64,000 nucleotides of DNA from Clitopilus passeckerianus (GCA_944990035.1 CALYLX010000016.1:1-64000); one strand, 5' to 3'. Shown: positions 38,898 to 52,079, numbered from the stretch's first letter. Numbers and translations: made by a program. The notes: a model not told the origin generated them from the letters alone.

Positions 38898-40278
38898 TGT
38901 AGAGGATAAGTGAGTGACTGGGGTTGGTTCAAAGAATGTGGTTGTGCAAGGCTCAGAGAAAACGAAGTCGATGATGTACACCAGGACTTCAACGCAGTCT
39001 TTATACGCTCCATGACGCACGATCGGGCTCTGCTGCCGCGCCTTTACCAAGAGCAAGAATCTACCTCTAAACCGATTTGCCCTGCAGCATCGAAGACAGG
39101 ACGTAAAATTTTGGGCTTTTCGGCAACACTCCCAGGTTGGAATTGAAAAGGCGCTTGTTATCCCCTGAATTAGTTCAGGGGTAGCCAGCCTAGCTTGCCT
39201 TGAGTCACCAGCGGCAGAATCATCTGCGGAAATTGAGAGGTGGACGAATTCGCTTCAGCATTGTCCCCGTCCATGCGGAAAATTGTGGATCTGTGCACAT
39301 TCCTGGAGAAATTCGAGCAGGCGATCCCACCTTCAAGACTCAGAGGTTTACGCCTATCGAAAAGTGTTAAGGCGGTCTAAGCAGCCCATAGAAGTAACGG
39401 GCCGTTTGCTACCGCTTCGATTGTTAAGCTTTGACAGACTGACAGGCTTGCTGTCAGGCTCGGTGAAGGAAACCGTCGCCTCGATCGGAGATCAGTTTGA
39501 CAGACCCTGAAGCCGGCACGTGAGGAAGAACGCCTGCCCTAATCTCAATCCAGCGCCCATAGTTTGGGCAGGAATGGCACTGGACAGTCCCGCCTACTCG
39601 AATTGCGAGTATTATTTAGGCTTTCTTCAATCTTAAATGGCAACGACACCGTTTCGTGTCTTGAATCATGTCTGGATTGATTTTGGATTGATTGACCCAC
39701 TTTTAAAGTTGTCAGGTACCTTGAATTGACGTACCACACGCGAAACCTTATGTAATATTGACACATTTAGCAGTAAGCCTCAGGGTCATCGAGCTCTCTT
39801 TTTCAATGTTCAGAATCCACCTTCAGCGTCGAGTACCCACTTGGAATATAGCAAGCAAGAGATTCCTAGAGATTTGGGATATGTGGATCAACTCAGCTAA
39901 GTATGGTCTCTATTTGCATCCACGCTCGGTCCACACGGTTTTGACAGCGTGAGCCAGTCGGCAGTAATCAACATGAGGTAAGAACTATGTACGAAGCTCT
40001 ACACATCCATGTATCTTCAACTCAACGTCCTCCTCCTCTTGCTAGCCTGAAGACTATAAGCGGAGTGGTTCGACCGACCCTTGAGGCTTTCCACGATAAG
40101 ACATTGTATGTGTAACCTGAAGATCAACCAGTCGCCATATGGTCTTGACACTCCCCTCTGATCTGGTTGATGGTGAGGTGATCTATGGCTGAAGCTGAAG
40201 GCTGAGAGTACGTAATTATTAGAAGCGAATGACGAACTCAATGTGTTTGCACCACAATTCTCTCTCCCCCGCCTCTTC
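38898..40278. other. Intergenic region, no gene seen
   Basis: About 1.4 kb with short unrelated frames on both strands. No domain, RNA or repeat recognised. Confidence 0.4.
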
Positions 40279-42055
40279 ATGTCGCCTGATGAGGTAGTAT
40301 TTTACCAGCAGTGGGGGGAGCTTGTCCTTTTGGGAGTGGTGGACCACGTCACTGCTTGCATATTGTATGGTAAGTACTTCCGTATTAGCTTTTCTTGATA
40401 AACATGCGAACAACTGTCAGGAATGGTCGTGGTTGTACTCATCTCAACGCTGGTGATATTGTTGTGAGTCATTCAAACAAATAGATCTATCGATACTTAT
40501 TTTTCCTATAGTCCGGGAAGCGATGCTCCCAACTGGCGTTCTGTGGCGTTGTACATCGTGAATATTGTGTGTTTGGTCACCGCAACGATCATATTCGCTG
40601 GCCAGGCCCGCTCTGGCTGGCTCTACGTCAAAAGTCCTCTCGTCCTGACCAGCCATGGATCGCTGGATGCTAGTCTACTTGCATTCTGGCATGAGGTGTT
40701 TATTCCAGAAACACTGCCCTTCTGGATGAACCCATTCGCCGTACGTACTGATCAGCCTTTTCAGCTCTCGCAACGCAGCTGATCTAGATGGAACAGGTTG
40801 TTGTCAGTGACTTAGTCGTCATTTGGAGAGTCCGGTGCTTGCAAACGAAGCATTGACACGGCTGCCGCTGTGTATACCGAATATTTATTGAAATTTAATG
40901 ATTTTAATGAATACATTTGGTTAATATCTACCTACTACAAGCGGTTTGAGACGAAACGAAAGCTTTGTAAATGCAGAACAATTCCGACAAGAACTGAAAG
41001 TCCTTGTCGAAGTTGACGCGTGCAGAGAGTTCCGAACTCCGACTGATGGCTAGATTCCCATTCGCCCGGTTACGCACCGGAGATCAATAAACTTCACGGA
41101 CCGACCGGCAAGGCCCATCGCGTTTACTTTCAACGCCGGCACTTTGAAAGTTCGTCATGTTTTCGAACAGATAAAGTCTATACCTCTCCATGAACGGTTC
41201 TTCCGACTCTAGTAACATATGAGGAAGGCTGCCGAACTTGCCGAATGCCAAGATTATTAATTTTACTTGGTCTGTGCATGGATTACTGTAGTATAAAAGT
41301 TGTAGGTAGTACATTGCGCGAAATTCAAGTATTCGATAGCCCAGATTCGGTATAACAACTGCGGGTGTGTTACTTAGATTTGCGACTGTGCGAAGCCTTC
41401 GATTGCGAGACTTATATTAGTTTTGTGATCATTTGATTACTGAGGGATTCAAAGTTGAAATATATTCAATTTTACACACACACACACATTTACATCGCTA
41501 CCTAAGGGTATTTCGGTGTCTAAGAGTGCTATCTACACGAGGCCCACAAACTCGAAGTCGTTAGTTTTGAGTTTGTTAATTGGTGGAGTCGGATTAGTTC
41601 GATCTTCGCTAAATTACAGACCCGGCACTTACCTCTTCAGCATCGATGGTGGAGGTTAAGTGTACCCATCGTTCTTCTGCAGGTGAGGGTCTCGTACCTA
41701 TCAATGTTTCTTTCCGACTCTGACCTAGACGAACCAGTTCCTTGGCTTGCTATTCACAACGGCGATTGAACACGCAAACGTCAGGGCCTGGGCTTTTCGT
41801 TACGCTACGACATGCGTTTATAGATTCCAACGAGCATTCGCCGTACGCCCCATTCTATCCCCGGTCCGCCATCGGTCTTCGTATACTAACCTATCTACAG
41901 ATCGTGTATCCGACTCTCGTCATCGTCCTCGTCCGGGCTAAGAAAACCTTCATGAATGAACTGGAATCTGTGTCACCCCATCCGTTTGCGGGCCCCAGCC
42001 TGAGTGCCGAAACCTACGAACTGCAAGTCCACCGGAAATCGTCGAATCTAGGCTA
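40279..42055 (+). pseudogene. Polytopic membrane protein, disrupted in the middle
   Basis: The N-terminal part runs MSPDEVVFYQQWGELVLLGV, VDHVTACILYGMVVVVLIST, SDAPNWRSVALYIVNIVCLV and, after an intron, FAVVVSDLVVIWRVRCLQTK, then stops at about 40855. This is the usual order of TM1 to TM4 in a family of seven-pass hypothetical proteins common in Agaricomycetes. The expected C-terminal end, QIVYPTLVIVLVRAKKTFMN followed by a soluble tail ending KSSNLG, appears only at about 41890-42055. Between them lie about 0.8 kb of AT-rich sequence with a short (AC)n tract near 41477. Either an insertion or decay separates the halves. Confidence 0.5.
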
Positions 42056-42699
42056 AAACCGGAGCCATCGATTGGGATAGACATAGTTCATTCCAAACGC
42101 AGCTTGCAGTACACCGTAGTCTTGCCCGGCCGGAGATCAGATGCGTAATACCCTGCCGTCGATATCGCCCTTCCGACCATGTGTCCTGAACGCTGCTGCT
42201 GCCCAGGTAGAACAAGTTTGGTGATTGGAGAAAACTACTCTGCAATATTGGATTCGGGGTGGTACGGAGTTTACCGAGCTCAGCTTGACTGCTTCTCGAG
42301 TGCAACAATGACACGCGGAAGGCGAAGATTCACCGTGGCCGTTTACTTGTGACAGCATGTAATATTATTATGCTGTACACTACATGTACTGTCATACGAT
42401 GCCAATTAGTATTGCTTAAAGATCGACAGATACCCATTTATCCCAAAGGCCTGGATTGTTTCAGCCATAATAATTGGCACCGTGCACTACGGTTGGGCAG
42501 TCAGATCCTAAAACCAACCTTCGGGCTTCAAAGGCTTGGATGCAGCCCGCTTAAGGACGCACGTCGGCGACCTATGTCATTTACGCACTTTGAGAGAGAC
42601 TGCAGCATGATTCTCGGTCGACTGGGTCGTTGAAGCTGGTGGTACGTTAATCTGTAAGACTTATAAATGATCATTTGTACAATTGTGTTTGTAGGTGCC

Positions 42700-43422
42700 C
42701 TAATTCTTCAGCTCTCCATTGAACACGTATTGGCGAGCAAATAGGTCATTCTGTATCCAGATAATCTATGATCAGGAAGAGTCAGAGGACCTGTCGTAAG
42801 CAAATGTGAACTGAAGGCACCTTGTTGAATGCACGCAGGACCGCGGTCTTGGCAGCGAGGTCGAGATCCGGGTGAGGAATGACAGCACTCAGTAGAATGT
42901 CCTCGACGTAGCCAAGTAAAGCAGCCATGTGCATGTAGTCGACTCTCAATCCAGGTTTCTTGGCGCTGAGGATGATGTCAGGATCTCCGAGAGTCGGGTA
43001 CCTGAAGGAAAATTGTCTTACCGATGAGCGAAGCCTGCCTCCCCAGTGTGCATGATCGCGACTTTGTTCAGGTACTCCCAGCTTGCGTCTTTCTCGAAGT
43101 CCAAGGTAACCAGCTTGACTAGATAGTTGGACAAAAAATCTTTGCGAAATTTGATTTGTGGATGATCTAGAGATAGATCTTTGAGCTCGGTCGGTACTTC
43201 GCCTTCGTAACCCGTCTGCCTAGGGAGGAATGCCTTCGAGGTAATGTCGAAGGAGAAAAGCTTCACATAGACAGCGTCAACAACTGTTTGCACCAGCGGG
43301 GTGACTACAGGCTTGGCAGCGTGGAGAACGTCGGTGTCATCCTTCGTAAAGCCAACGAACTTTCGCAGGTATTGGATTCGAGTAGGAAGATCGTTGAGAG
43401 TCTCGGGGTCGATGTGCTCCAT
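42700..43422 (-). CDS. Protoglobin-like heme protein, tailless copy
   Basis: Single-domain globin of the protoglobin/sensor-globin type; these bind heme and gaseous ligands. Exons 43022-43422, 42821-42965 and 42700-42765 give 203 residues. Motifs run YLRKFVGFTKDDTDVLHAAK, VVDAVYVKLFSFDITSKAFL, HPQIKFRKDFLSNYLVKLVT and WEYLNKVAIMHTGEAGFAHR, where the His in MHTG is the likely proximal heme ligand. Then YMHMAALLGYVEDILLSAVI and IWIQNDLFARQYVF follow. The protein stops at NGELKN, about 35 residues before its paralogue at 51088, which carries a membrane anchor. Exons 1 and 2 have exactly the same lengths (401 and 145 nt) in both copies. It may be a soluble form or a recent truncation. Confidence 0.8.
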
Positions 43423-43857
43423 TATCAGTGGTAGTTGGGGGAAACCTCATGGTCTTATCTGAGGCCGCACTCTTATAGGAACGATAAGGCAGAGGTAGCT
43501 TCTTCCAATCGCAACGTATGCGGTTCTCATGTCAAAGATGATCGATAGCACCGGTTTGACGAAGTGGATCCCAGAGTTGATCTGATCAATGGTGTTAAAG
43601 CCCAGACTCTAGAACGCCCATGTACTTATCGCCAAGCCAATGGAATCAGCCCAATGAGTCAATTGAGGCTTAGACTGGTATGCATGTTCGTGGTCACAAA
43701 ATTAATTCAAGTATGTACCGGTAAACGAAGATATTGTACAAGCAGACTACGACATCCGCCTCCGTGTCGTGAACACGCATTATTTGGTGGTACAGGATAA
43801 GCTAGCAGCAATAGTCCCAAGGCATCTCAAAATCTAGACAACCGTCCTTTTACTTCT

Positions 43858-45921
43858 TCATACGGTGTAACTCTCATTGTGCCTCGGTGTAGGACTCGGG
43901 CTCGGGCTGTAGAGATGGTCGAGTTGTTCCATTTGTTCGAGGTGGGCCAGATGATCCAGGTTCCCGAGAATGACAGTGTTCTTATCATCCGTAATGGTCC
44001 GTATCACTGAGGACTCGACGTTGATCTGAAGCTGGGAGTAACGTGAGCGATGGCATCATCGAACAAACTACGAGCGACTTACAGTGACAGGACGGGGCAA
44101 TTTGCTGCATCGTCGCTAAAATATGAATGAGATGGGTGCCGTTAAGGCCAGGTGACGTCACAACTTACGGAAGTACGTTTGCTAGCTCTGATTTCGGCCG
44201 AGTTCTGGATGAGTCCACCGCTTGACATAGCCTTCTGCAAGTAAAGTCTTCTAGTATTTAAACTGGGGACAGCCTTAAGCATGGATTCGATACAGGCAGC
44301 ACCTAGGCTACTCACGTTGCGAGAAGCGAGTTGGCGTAGAACTTGCTGATAACGAAATGCAAGGCCATGAAAACAAGGTTGGTACGCATGGCCAGCCACT
44401 GCAGTGTACCGTCAGTAACGGGACACCGAGGCTCAACAGGCAACTCACGAAGACCATTGAGAGGACGGTTGCGGCACTATGATGATGGCACCAGTAAGGA
44501 TAGATGCTTGGGAAAGGAAGAACAGCACCTACGAGGTCAGTGACCCAGATTCAAAAGCATAGAGAACCAGTGAGTCGAGGATGTCGTTCAAACTGCCAGA
44601 AAGTTTGTAAATAAAATGATCATGACAGGTTGAAAGATTGACTTACGCTCTTCCCTTCTTACGGCCATTCATCAAGAAGAAACATAGGAAACCCGTAATC
44701 AGGACGTCAAGGAGCGAGGAGAGAGCAAGGCCAATTGTGAAGGACCACTAAACACTGCGGTGAGCAAACGAATTTATATCGCTGAGGAAACTGACATGGT
44801 ACTGCTCAGCGAATAAATGGAAGCTTCTAAGGATGATCCTGAAGGTCGACGTAAGCAACCAAAAATCTCTGAGATAAGTATGACCCTACAATTTGGCTGT
44901 CGTTACTACATGTCGAGACGGAGTTTCAGATGCTGGGCATAACTAAACTGGATGTGGATGACGTACGGCAGGCAAAAACTGCGTAACAAGTCAGTATATT
45001 GAGGAACACAAGGGAAAAAGGATACGTACAGAGGCGAAGGAGTGCAATGAGCCCCTGCAGAAGAGATAAGGACAACATCCAGAGTTCAAGGAGTGGGTAC
45101 TTACCAGGGGAACCGCGACCCAGTAATTGCGCTCGCTGACTAAATCAAGTTGAGTGGGTCCCTTACAATTCCGGACGCGACGAGCTTACGTTTGAATATT
45201 CTATGGACGAAGAAACTGCGGAAATGAGCATCGCCATTCATACGAAGGATTTATGAAGACCTCACCAATGAACACAAAATGTGAGCACTGCCTGTTGGCG
45301 AACGGGGAAACGGAATCAATAACTGAACTCGTCAAAGTATACGCAATGGCTTACCGTGACTGCGATAGTGGACTAGAAGGGAAGGGGATGTTAGAAAATA
45401 ATGTTCGTCAAATATATGATGGGGCTTACCGCCAGAGACCTGCAACAGAAGAGACCTAGTAAAAGGCGTTGGCAAGTCGAGGCTAGAACATTGGACGTAC
45501 CAATCTATATGATCGATGGCGTCCTTGTCCCCAAAGTTCATGATGAAGTAATACCATAGGGATCTCCCAACGAAGGCAGTGTGAAGCAGGTCGCAGAGCC
45601 TGAAGTACAAAGCAACGTGCCGTTAGCCTCAGCCGTGGCATAATAGATCCCGACGAACCATACGAAGAAGACCTGACAGTGACAACTTCCTGTTAGTGCT
45701 ACAAATGGTGGCGGGCAAGGTGTATCTCACCAAAATCTTGACTGCCGCTCTGTCTGAAGGATAGAACTTGTAGTACCCTGCAGTTTGAACGGAAACAATC
45801 CCAGAGAACCTTAGAGGAAATGAACACTGTATAGACTCCGATCCGGATTTGGTACCTACACGGCGGCGATGAACCCTCCTACTAGAAGTGCCCCAAAGGT
45901 ATCAGCCACTGTACTGGCCAT
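43858..45921 (-). CDS. DUF6534-type integral membrane protein, copy 1
   Basis: Multi-pass membrane protein of the basidiomycete DUF6534 class, function unknown. The start MASTVADTFGALLVGGFIAA fits the family's first helix. After short introns come FSGIVSVQTAGYYKFYPSDR, then RLCDLLHTAFVGRSLWYYFI and MNFGDKDAIDHIDW, matching the conserved Q..Y..YP.D and FG...I..I.W pattern. The last helix reads LVFMALHFVISKFYANSLLA, followed by LNTRRLYLQ, the LN-[AT]-R motif that ends the membrane part. A soluble Asp/Leu/His-rich tail closes it (VILGNLDHLAHLEQMEQLDH). Many introns of about 50 nt make the middle exon boundaries uncertain. It lies just upstream of the tailless protoglobin, same strand, with 435 nt between. 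Confidence 0.65.
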
Positions 45922-47863
45922 GGGAGATAAAAGAGTGGAATGTGCTTGTAAAGAGCGAAGGGAGATTTTTGTTTGCAGAGAGGATCGACGTGGGGAGTCA
46001 AAAACAGTCAGCAACGAAAACTTTAGGTTTATATCAGTTCCGCCCTTTGAGGACGCGAGTAGAGCTCGACGACTGCATAAGGCTCGGTCGTAAGGGTCAA
46101 AAGCGGCATTCTTTCGACTAGAAGCTCGACGGTGATGGTGGTAACATTAAGCGAGGGCAGTGTGGCGTCCAACGCCTTATCTAATCAGCCACTTCCTTGA
46201 AAATCTCCCCATCTCGGCACCCAACACTGGATATACTCCAACAATGAAAAATAAAGCACAGAAAGGTCGTGATCAACTCTTCAGCTGGAAAGTGCGGTGC
46301 AGTATCGCAAAATTTGAGGTTTTCTTGAGGTGAGGTTTAGGAGCCTCGCTGCGAAAATCCTCCGGTATGTCGGATATAGTTTTATGCTGCCCTGAAATTA
46401 GCCTCCAAAGAGTTTTGTCGCCGACCAATATCCCAGGGATTGATGGGCGCTGCGCGAGATGCGAATCAGACAAGAGTGTCAGGAAGCATTTAATTATAGA
46501 TTCAATTTACAGCACTTCGATCATATAGAGGGTCCTCTAACTCGGTCATTCACGTTTTGGGAAACCAAGAGTGCTCAGTATCAGGTTCCCGTTCATGTTG
46601 GTTGACATGGAGTGAATGGACAACCAGGGACCTCTTTTGTCGAGCTAAGAAGCCAGGACGACGATGAGGAGGGCGCAGTGAACAAACGCTTTCCGTACGC
46701 CCATTCCGTGCCAGCCGAAGAACAATCAGAAGTCCCGTTTCAAAGGTAATTCGAGTATCGGCCAGTGTGCGATGCTTACAAGCAGACGTAATCCCCACTC
46801 CTAGAACTCGATGCTCTTCGGCCAAGAGGCACCAGAAGTGGTTTCATTTCCACACTATCGTAGGGTTCTTCAGAGAGCCTCCCTTTGGCCAAGAGAAATG
46901 GAGACGTAATGGTAGCGCCTGGCCAGCCTCTGCACATTATAATGTTCTATCGAAGCTTAGAGGTGTGCGGCGTTCAGCATAAAAATTTTGATGGTTAGAC
47001 TCTGGATATTGGATGATGACCAATACTTATCGCAATGCCTAGTCATTCTACTTATGCCAAAGTCGCACTAGTCGATTTTGAAATGGATTTGCACCAAGAG
47101 AACCTTCGGTCTCTAGGGCTTTGAGTCCCACATGACTTCAAACGTCAATGGTTAGATTATGGACGTTGGGTGTGGGTGAATGAAAACTGGAATGGTCGGG
47201 TTCTACGGGGCCATTGGCTCATGATATTTCTACTGAAAACCTTGGTAGACTGGATCGTCGAGCGTTAGAGCGAGAGAAGGAATCGCAAGTTCGACATGCT
47301 GCGTCTTGCAGGCGGCCTTCCCGGGATAGGGATTGTAGATGATAGTCCATGGCCTTGCGGACGGGATGTTCTTGCGTCTATAATAGAGCCGCCAGAGTGC
47401 GCCCTTCGGACCCCTGGGGATCCTGCCCTGTTCTCCAGCCTTCCTGGACACGATAAAGATCCTTCCTCAGGATATCTCCGAGCTGGAATATTAGTGTTGC
47501 ATCAGACCTCAAGGATCCATATGCTTTGGTGCTCATCAGGTTTTGTGCCGCAGGCTATTGTGTCATAATGATACTGGTGATATAAGTTAAATTACGTATA
47601 ATGATAGTGTAGAGTCTCTGGAATCACAAAACGGACAAAGCCCATAAACATGAGACGGCACAAGGTCTCCGCTATTCAGGGCGAGCAGGACGGTGAAACG
47701 TCTGCTAACTATCCTGCGTTCGGATAGCGTAGACGATCGCACTCATCCGTCGTTCCGTAGTGATCGGTCTCCGTGAAAATTGGCTTAGCCTCTTATAATT
47801 GGAGGTAGTTGCGCCACGACTCTCTAGGTCGTGATCGATGCTTGAGTCGAGGAAGCCTTGCGA
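45922..47863. other. Intergenic region between the two DUF6534 genes
   Basis: About 1.9 kb. Short frames at 46550-46825 and 47230-47568 have no family motif. No repeat or RNA gene recognised. Confidence 0.4.
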
Positions 47864-49839
47864 CTAGGGCCCCATTAGCGTCATGGCGAGCTCGAACGGG
47901 TAGTCATGGTACCTTTTGTAGTGGCGAGCGATAAACCTCAGAAGGGTCCTAGAGAAGCGTGTAAGTTTACACCGGGGGCTGCTGAACGGGAAGCGACGCG
48001 CCGAAAGAACAGCGTCAATCTCATTGGTTCCAGTCAACCCTGATATTGATGTCTGATAAGTGGTCGGGACGGCGGTTCCGGCGGTGGTACTCCAGCCTGT
48101 ACGTTTGGCGCGTATTTGTCGAAGCTCTTTGCGTGTGTTGAGCGAAGCAAGTACTGAGTTGGCATAAACTGATATAACAGCGAAATCAGAACCAATTAGA
48201 GAAAGTAGAATGGAATGGGCTAACTCACGTTTCCCAATGACGAAGTGCAAGCCGAGGAAGATGAAGTTTGTCGGCATGCTTACCCACTGTCCGTAGTCGT
48301 TAGATTGGTTACAACTTCAAGAAAGTCATGTGACGAACACAAATAAGTGAGGCGATGGCGGCGATACTGCACAGCCGGGTCAGAATCAGAAACTTTGTCA
48401 GGTCGTATGAATAACGTACCTTGTCAGTGCGCCAGTTTCAATTGTATACAAAGTAAGTGTATCAACGACTTTGATCATCCTAGAATACCAACCGGTCAGT
48501 TGAGCCAGGGCCGCAGTTTCTAATATTTAAACGTACACTGTTGATCCCGTTCTACTCCTGATCTCCCGGAGAAAATACGTCAGCCACCCAGTAATAAGGA
48601 TATCAGTCACAGCCGAGAGTGACAATCCGGTCGTAAATATCCACTGTGGGAAGGAGTTAGTTGTGACGCCAATGTAAAGCAGCTTAAACACTTACCCGAG
48701 GATAGGCGGCCACGAATTTGCTGTAACTTTCGAGGCGGACCCTGCGCGGGTCATGAGCTTTGAGAGAGCAAAGTTGGGGCATAATTGAATCCATACATCT
48801 CAGCTGTCGAAACTATGATTGAAGAATAATCGTCAGCTACGGCTGAGATAGAAGAATATCGGAACTTTACGCACCACATGCGGATACTAGTGACGGTTGA
48901 AGACAAACTTAATCATGGGCCCGAATATGACATATGATAGATTCCACATACGCAGGCGACACATTGAAAGGAATATCTGGACATGAGGTGAATTTGGCGC
49001 TAGACTCGCACGTTCATGAGAACTTACCACTGGCGCCGTTATGTACCAGTTATTTTGACTGGCTGGAGCGGAAATGCGAGGTTAGGGAACCGGTTTGGAA
49101 TCGACACAGGGACGGATACCCACATCGGAGTATCTTCTGGGCGAAGAAGCTGTCGATGAACTTAGCCAGGATAGAGAATAGAGGTTTCAAGAGAGGCACA
49201 CCAGTGTACAAGGAATGTTTGAATCGCCTGTTGGAGAATAGGTTAGGGTTGCCAATCGAGCGAGTACAATTTCGACACTCACTGTGACAACCACAGAAAA
49301 CTTTCCATCATCAATTAGCCATGAATTGATTGACGGAGGAAAGGGCATCCTTACAGCAATGGACCTGGAAGAGAGCTCGTGAGCGAAAGATGCAACCGGG
49401 TGTCGGAGGGTCACAAACCAGGGAATATGATCGATACGGCTGAGGTCCCCAAAGTGAGTGATAAAATAGTAGATCACAGAGGCGCAGACAAAGATCGAAT
49501 GGATGAAGTCCAGTAGCCTGGCCGGTAAGGTGAGCTTCTTGCACCCTTAAACGAATGAATGCCTACTACCATACGGTGCAAACCTGACCATACGTCAATA
49601 CACGGTGGTCAAGAAAAAATGCCAAGAAACTCACCAGCAGTTTCGTCCGTGCAAGATCTCTTGGGTAAAGCTTAAAATAAACCACACACTGCAGTCCAAC
49701 AATCCCGCCGAGGCTGTGAAAAACGTTAGGCCTGTGGAAAATAGAGAATGATGTTCACGACCACTCACGCAAAAGCCGCAAGCGCACCTATCAGGACCGG
49801 CCCATACGTCGCAGGAACATCCACCGTGGAGGATGACAT
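47864..49839 (-). CDS. DUF6534-type integral membrane protein, copy 2
   Basis: Second DUF6534-like gene, same orientation as copy 1. The start MSSSTVDVPATYGPVLIGAL leads to LGGIVGLQCVVYFKLYPRDL, then LDFIHSIFVCASVIYYFITH with FGDLSRIDHIPW, the family core. VVVTVSVEIVLARL and a later NFIFLGLHFVIGKR follow, then YANSVLASLNTRKELRQ, the terminal LNTR motif. The soluble C-terminus ends YPFELAMTLMGP at 47864. The middle is cut by many introns of about 50 nt and I could not settle all boundaries, so one frameshift cannot be excluded. It is divergent from the tailed protoglobin at 51088. Confidence 0.6.
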
Positions 49840-51025
49840 GGTAGGGAGCGTAGACCACGGCCTCTCTGGAGCCTACAGCGCTTTAAAAAGCCCTCACCGC
49901 GTTGAACAGAACTTCAGGTTCGACAGGTGACGTGACAGATCAGGGTCTCATGTATCTGATGTTCCCAATTCCGCCTATTGTGGAGGTTGTTTAAGCGATG
50001 GCATCAAGACGGTTAAACCACTTTTGGATTTGCCTTGTGATCGTCACCACTTCCATGGACACAAAGGTAAACATGGAATCGGCCAGCGTATTTCTGGCAT
50101 GCTCTCATAAACTTTACTTTGCTTGAGGAAACTTGAATGGGTGTCTCCCTGCGAGCTCTTAAGATCCGGATGTGGAATCCAAATCGTTGTAGGGTACGCT
50201 TATGAGGACCGGGAGGTCGCTCAGCACCTGGAGTAGTGAGACCAGCGTCACTCGAGATAACTTGATCGTACTGATAAAAATCAAGCATCGCGGACGAGGA
50301 GCATGCTGTCCTCCAACGCATCAGCCTGCGAGCATGCCAAGTCCGATGTTCGTTGATAAAAGGAAATAATGGCATGTCGATGCTGGCCGGTAGAAGGCTT
50401 TCCAATCAGCTGTCGATGAAATTATCTGAAATGCAGCCTAATACGGCCATTGAAGAGTAAAAGCCCATCATCCGACTGAAACTTGTGTGGAGCCACTCGA
50501 TGCATCCATTATCTGTTCTTTGCTGCCGAGCTACTCGAGTCGCGTGGACTTCTTCACATTCGTGTTGAAACCTCTCCTTCCCACCCTACAGAAACGACGG
50601 AATGTCGGTGAAGGATAGGTGGAGTCATGAAGCTGAATCGGTCTCGACTGCGAGACGGAAACAAAACATGCTCTCGGAATCATCCGTGCCGAGCAAGCGG
50701 AGTCTAGACCCTTCCATGAATTACCTGGTACAGCCACGACGGTCCGCCCAAGCGCCTACACCATATACCCGCCCAGGGTGCTTTAGAGCTTTGCAGAAAT
50801 AACAAACATCGTGGATGATGAGGCTGCTAATGGGTTACAATACACTCGCAACTGCTCTTATGACATCGCCCGTGAAGTCCCCAAGGTTTTTGCGGCCTCA
50901 CAAGGGTAAATGGTCGTGACATGGACCCACCCAGACTTACGCCCTGGAGACTGGAACAATTCGGAGGACTGACATACTCTGTAAGCTCCCGACCGCCCAC
51001 GACGTTCCGCTGGCGATTCTGGGCG
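49840..51025. other. Divergent intergenic region, DUF6534 copy 2 / protoglobin 2
   Basis: About 1.2 kb with no gene recognised. It is presumed to hold both promoters. Confidence 0.4.
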
Positions 51026-51033
51026 TATATAAT
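51026..51033 (+). promoter_or_regulatory. Probable TATA box of the tailed protoglobin
   Basis: TATATAAT, 55 nt before the start codon at 51088, in a GC-rich context (GGGCGTATATAATGC). Confidence 0.6.
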
Positions 51034-51087
51034 GCTCTAGTCGACGTCGATCTTTCCCCACTACTCAACAGTTCACCACTTTCAGTC

Positions 51088-51911
51088 ATGCAGCACATTT
51101 CCCCAGAATCATTAAATCACCTCGAATCCCGAGTGCAGTACCTCCAGGATTTCATCGGCTTCACTCAAGAAGACGCTGCAGTCCTTCATGCTGCTAAATC
51201 TGTCGTTGCTCCTCTTGTCCCTTTCGTAGTGGACACTGTATACGACAAGTTGCTCTCCTTCGATATCACCGCGAAGGCATTCATACCCCGCCAAACCGGC
51301 TACACCGGAGAGGCACCTGCGAAGCTGGAGGATCTAGCTCAGGATCACCCCCAGATCAAGTTCCGAAAGGGATTCCTTTTCCAGTATCTCGTCAAGCTCG
51401 TGTCGATGGACTATGGTGACCCAAAGAGCTGGGAATACCTCGACAAGGTTGGCGTCATGCACACTGGTGTTGCCGGCTTTGCACACCGGTACGTTTCGCC
51501 CTCATCTAATTTCTTGAATGCTTTCTCATGATTATTTGTAGGAAAAAGAAGCCTGCCCTAAGGGTAGAGTACACCCACTGCGCCATCCTCCTCGGCTACG
51601 TCGAGGATATCTTAGTCAAAGCGGTCAATACCCAGGATGATCTCAGTCAAGAGACAAAAACAGAGGTTCTGCGCGCTTTCAATAAGGTATGTTCTAACTT
51701 AGTCTCGCCACCCAATTGATTCCTAATATTGTTATATTAGCTTCTCTGGATACAAAACGATCTCTTCGCTCGCCACTATATCATTGACCCAGAGGTCAGC
51801 GCAAATCAGATTACCGTCAGCAAGTCTACCGTTGCAGCGGCGGCGGCGGCATGTCTCGTCGCTGTTGGTGCAGTGCTGGCACGTTACGTTGTCCCACATC
51901 TAGAAGTATAA
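51088..51911 (+). CDS. Protoglobin-like heme protein with C-terminal membrane anchor
   Basis: Paralogue of the gene at 42700. Exons 51088-51488, 51542-51686 and 51741-51911 give 238 residues. Globin motifs are YLQDFIGFTQEDAAVLHAAK, VVDTVYDKLLSFDITAKAFI, HPQIKFRKGFLFQYLVKLVS and WEYLDKVGVMHTGVAGFAHR, with the candidate proximal His in VMHTG. Then YTHCAILLGYVEDILVKAVN and LWIQNDLFARHYII follow. The last 30 residues are a hydrophobic helix rich in Ala and Val (STVAAAAAACLVAVGAVLAR, then YVVPHLEV). With no signal peptide, this looks like a tail-anchored protein facing the cytosol. Introns are 53 and 54 nt. The gas ligand or role (sensing, NO or O2 handling) cannot be told from sequence. Confidence 0.82.
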
Positions 51912-52079
51912 TAAATTCTTCAACGGACCGTTTCGTTAGACGACCGTATCATACGAGCACAAGTACACTGATAATATATCAACCCCATTATGTATCTTCA
52001 CTCCCGTCAATTCGTCGATTCCAATGCGCTCCATAGCTTCACCCTAGCCGAAGCCGGCTACTAGCCACTAGTTGTGGTG

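Noticed and set aside
41477..41491. (AC)n microsatellite
   Set aside because: Only about seven units; ordinary simple repeat.
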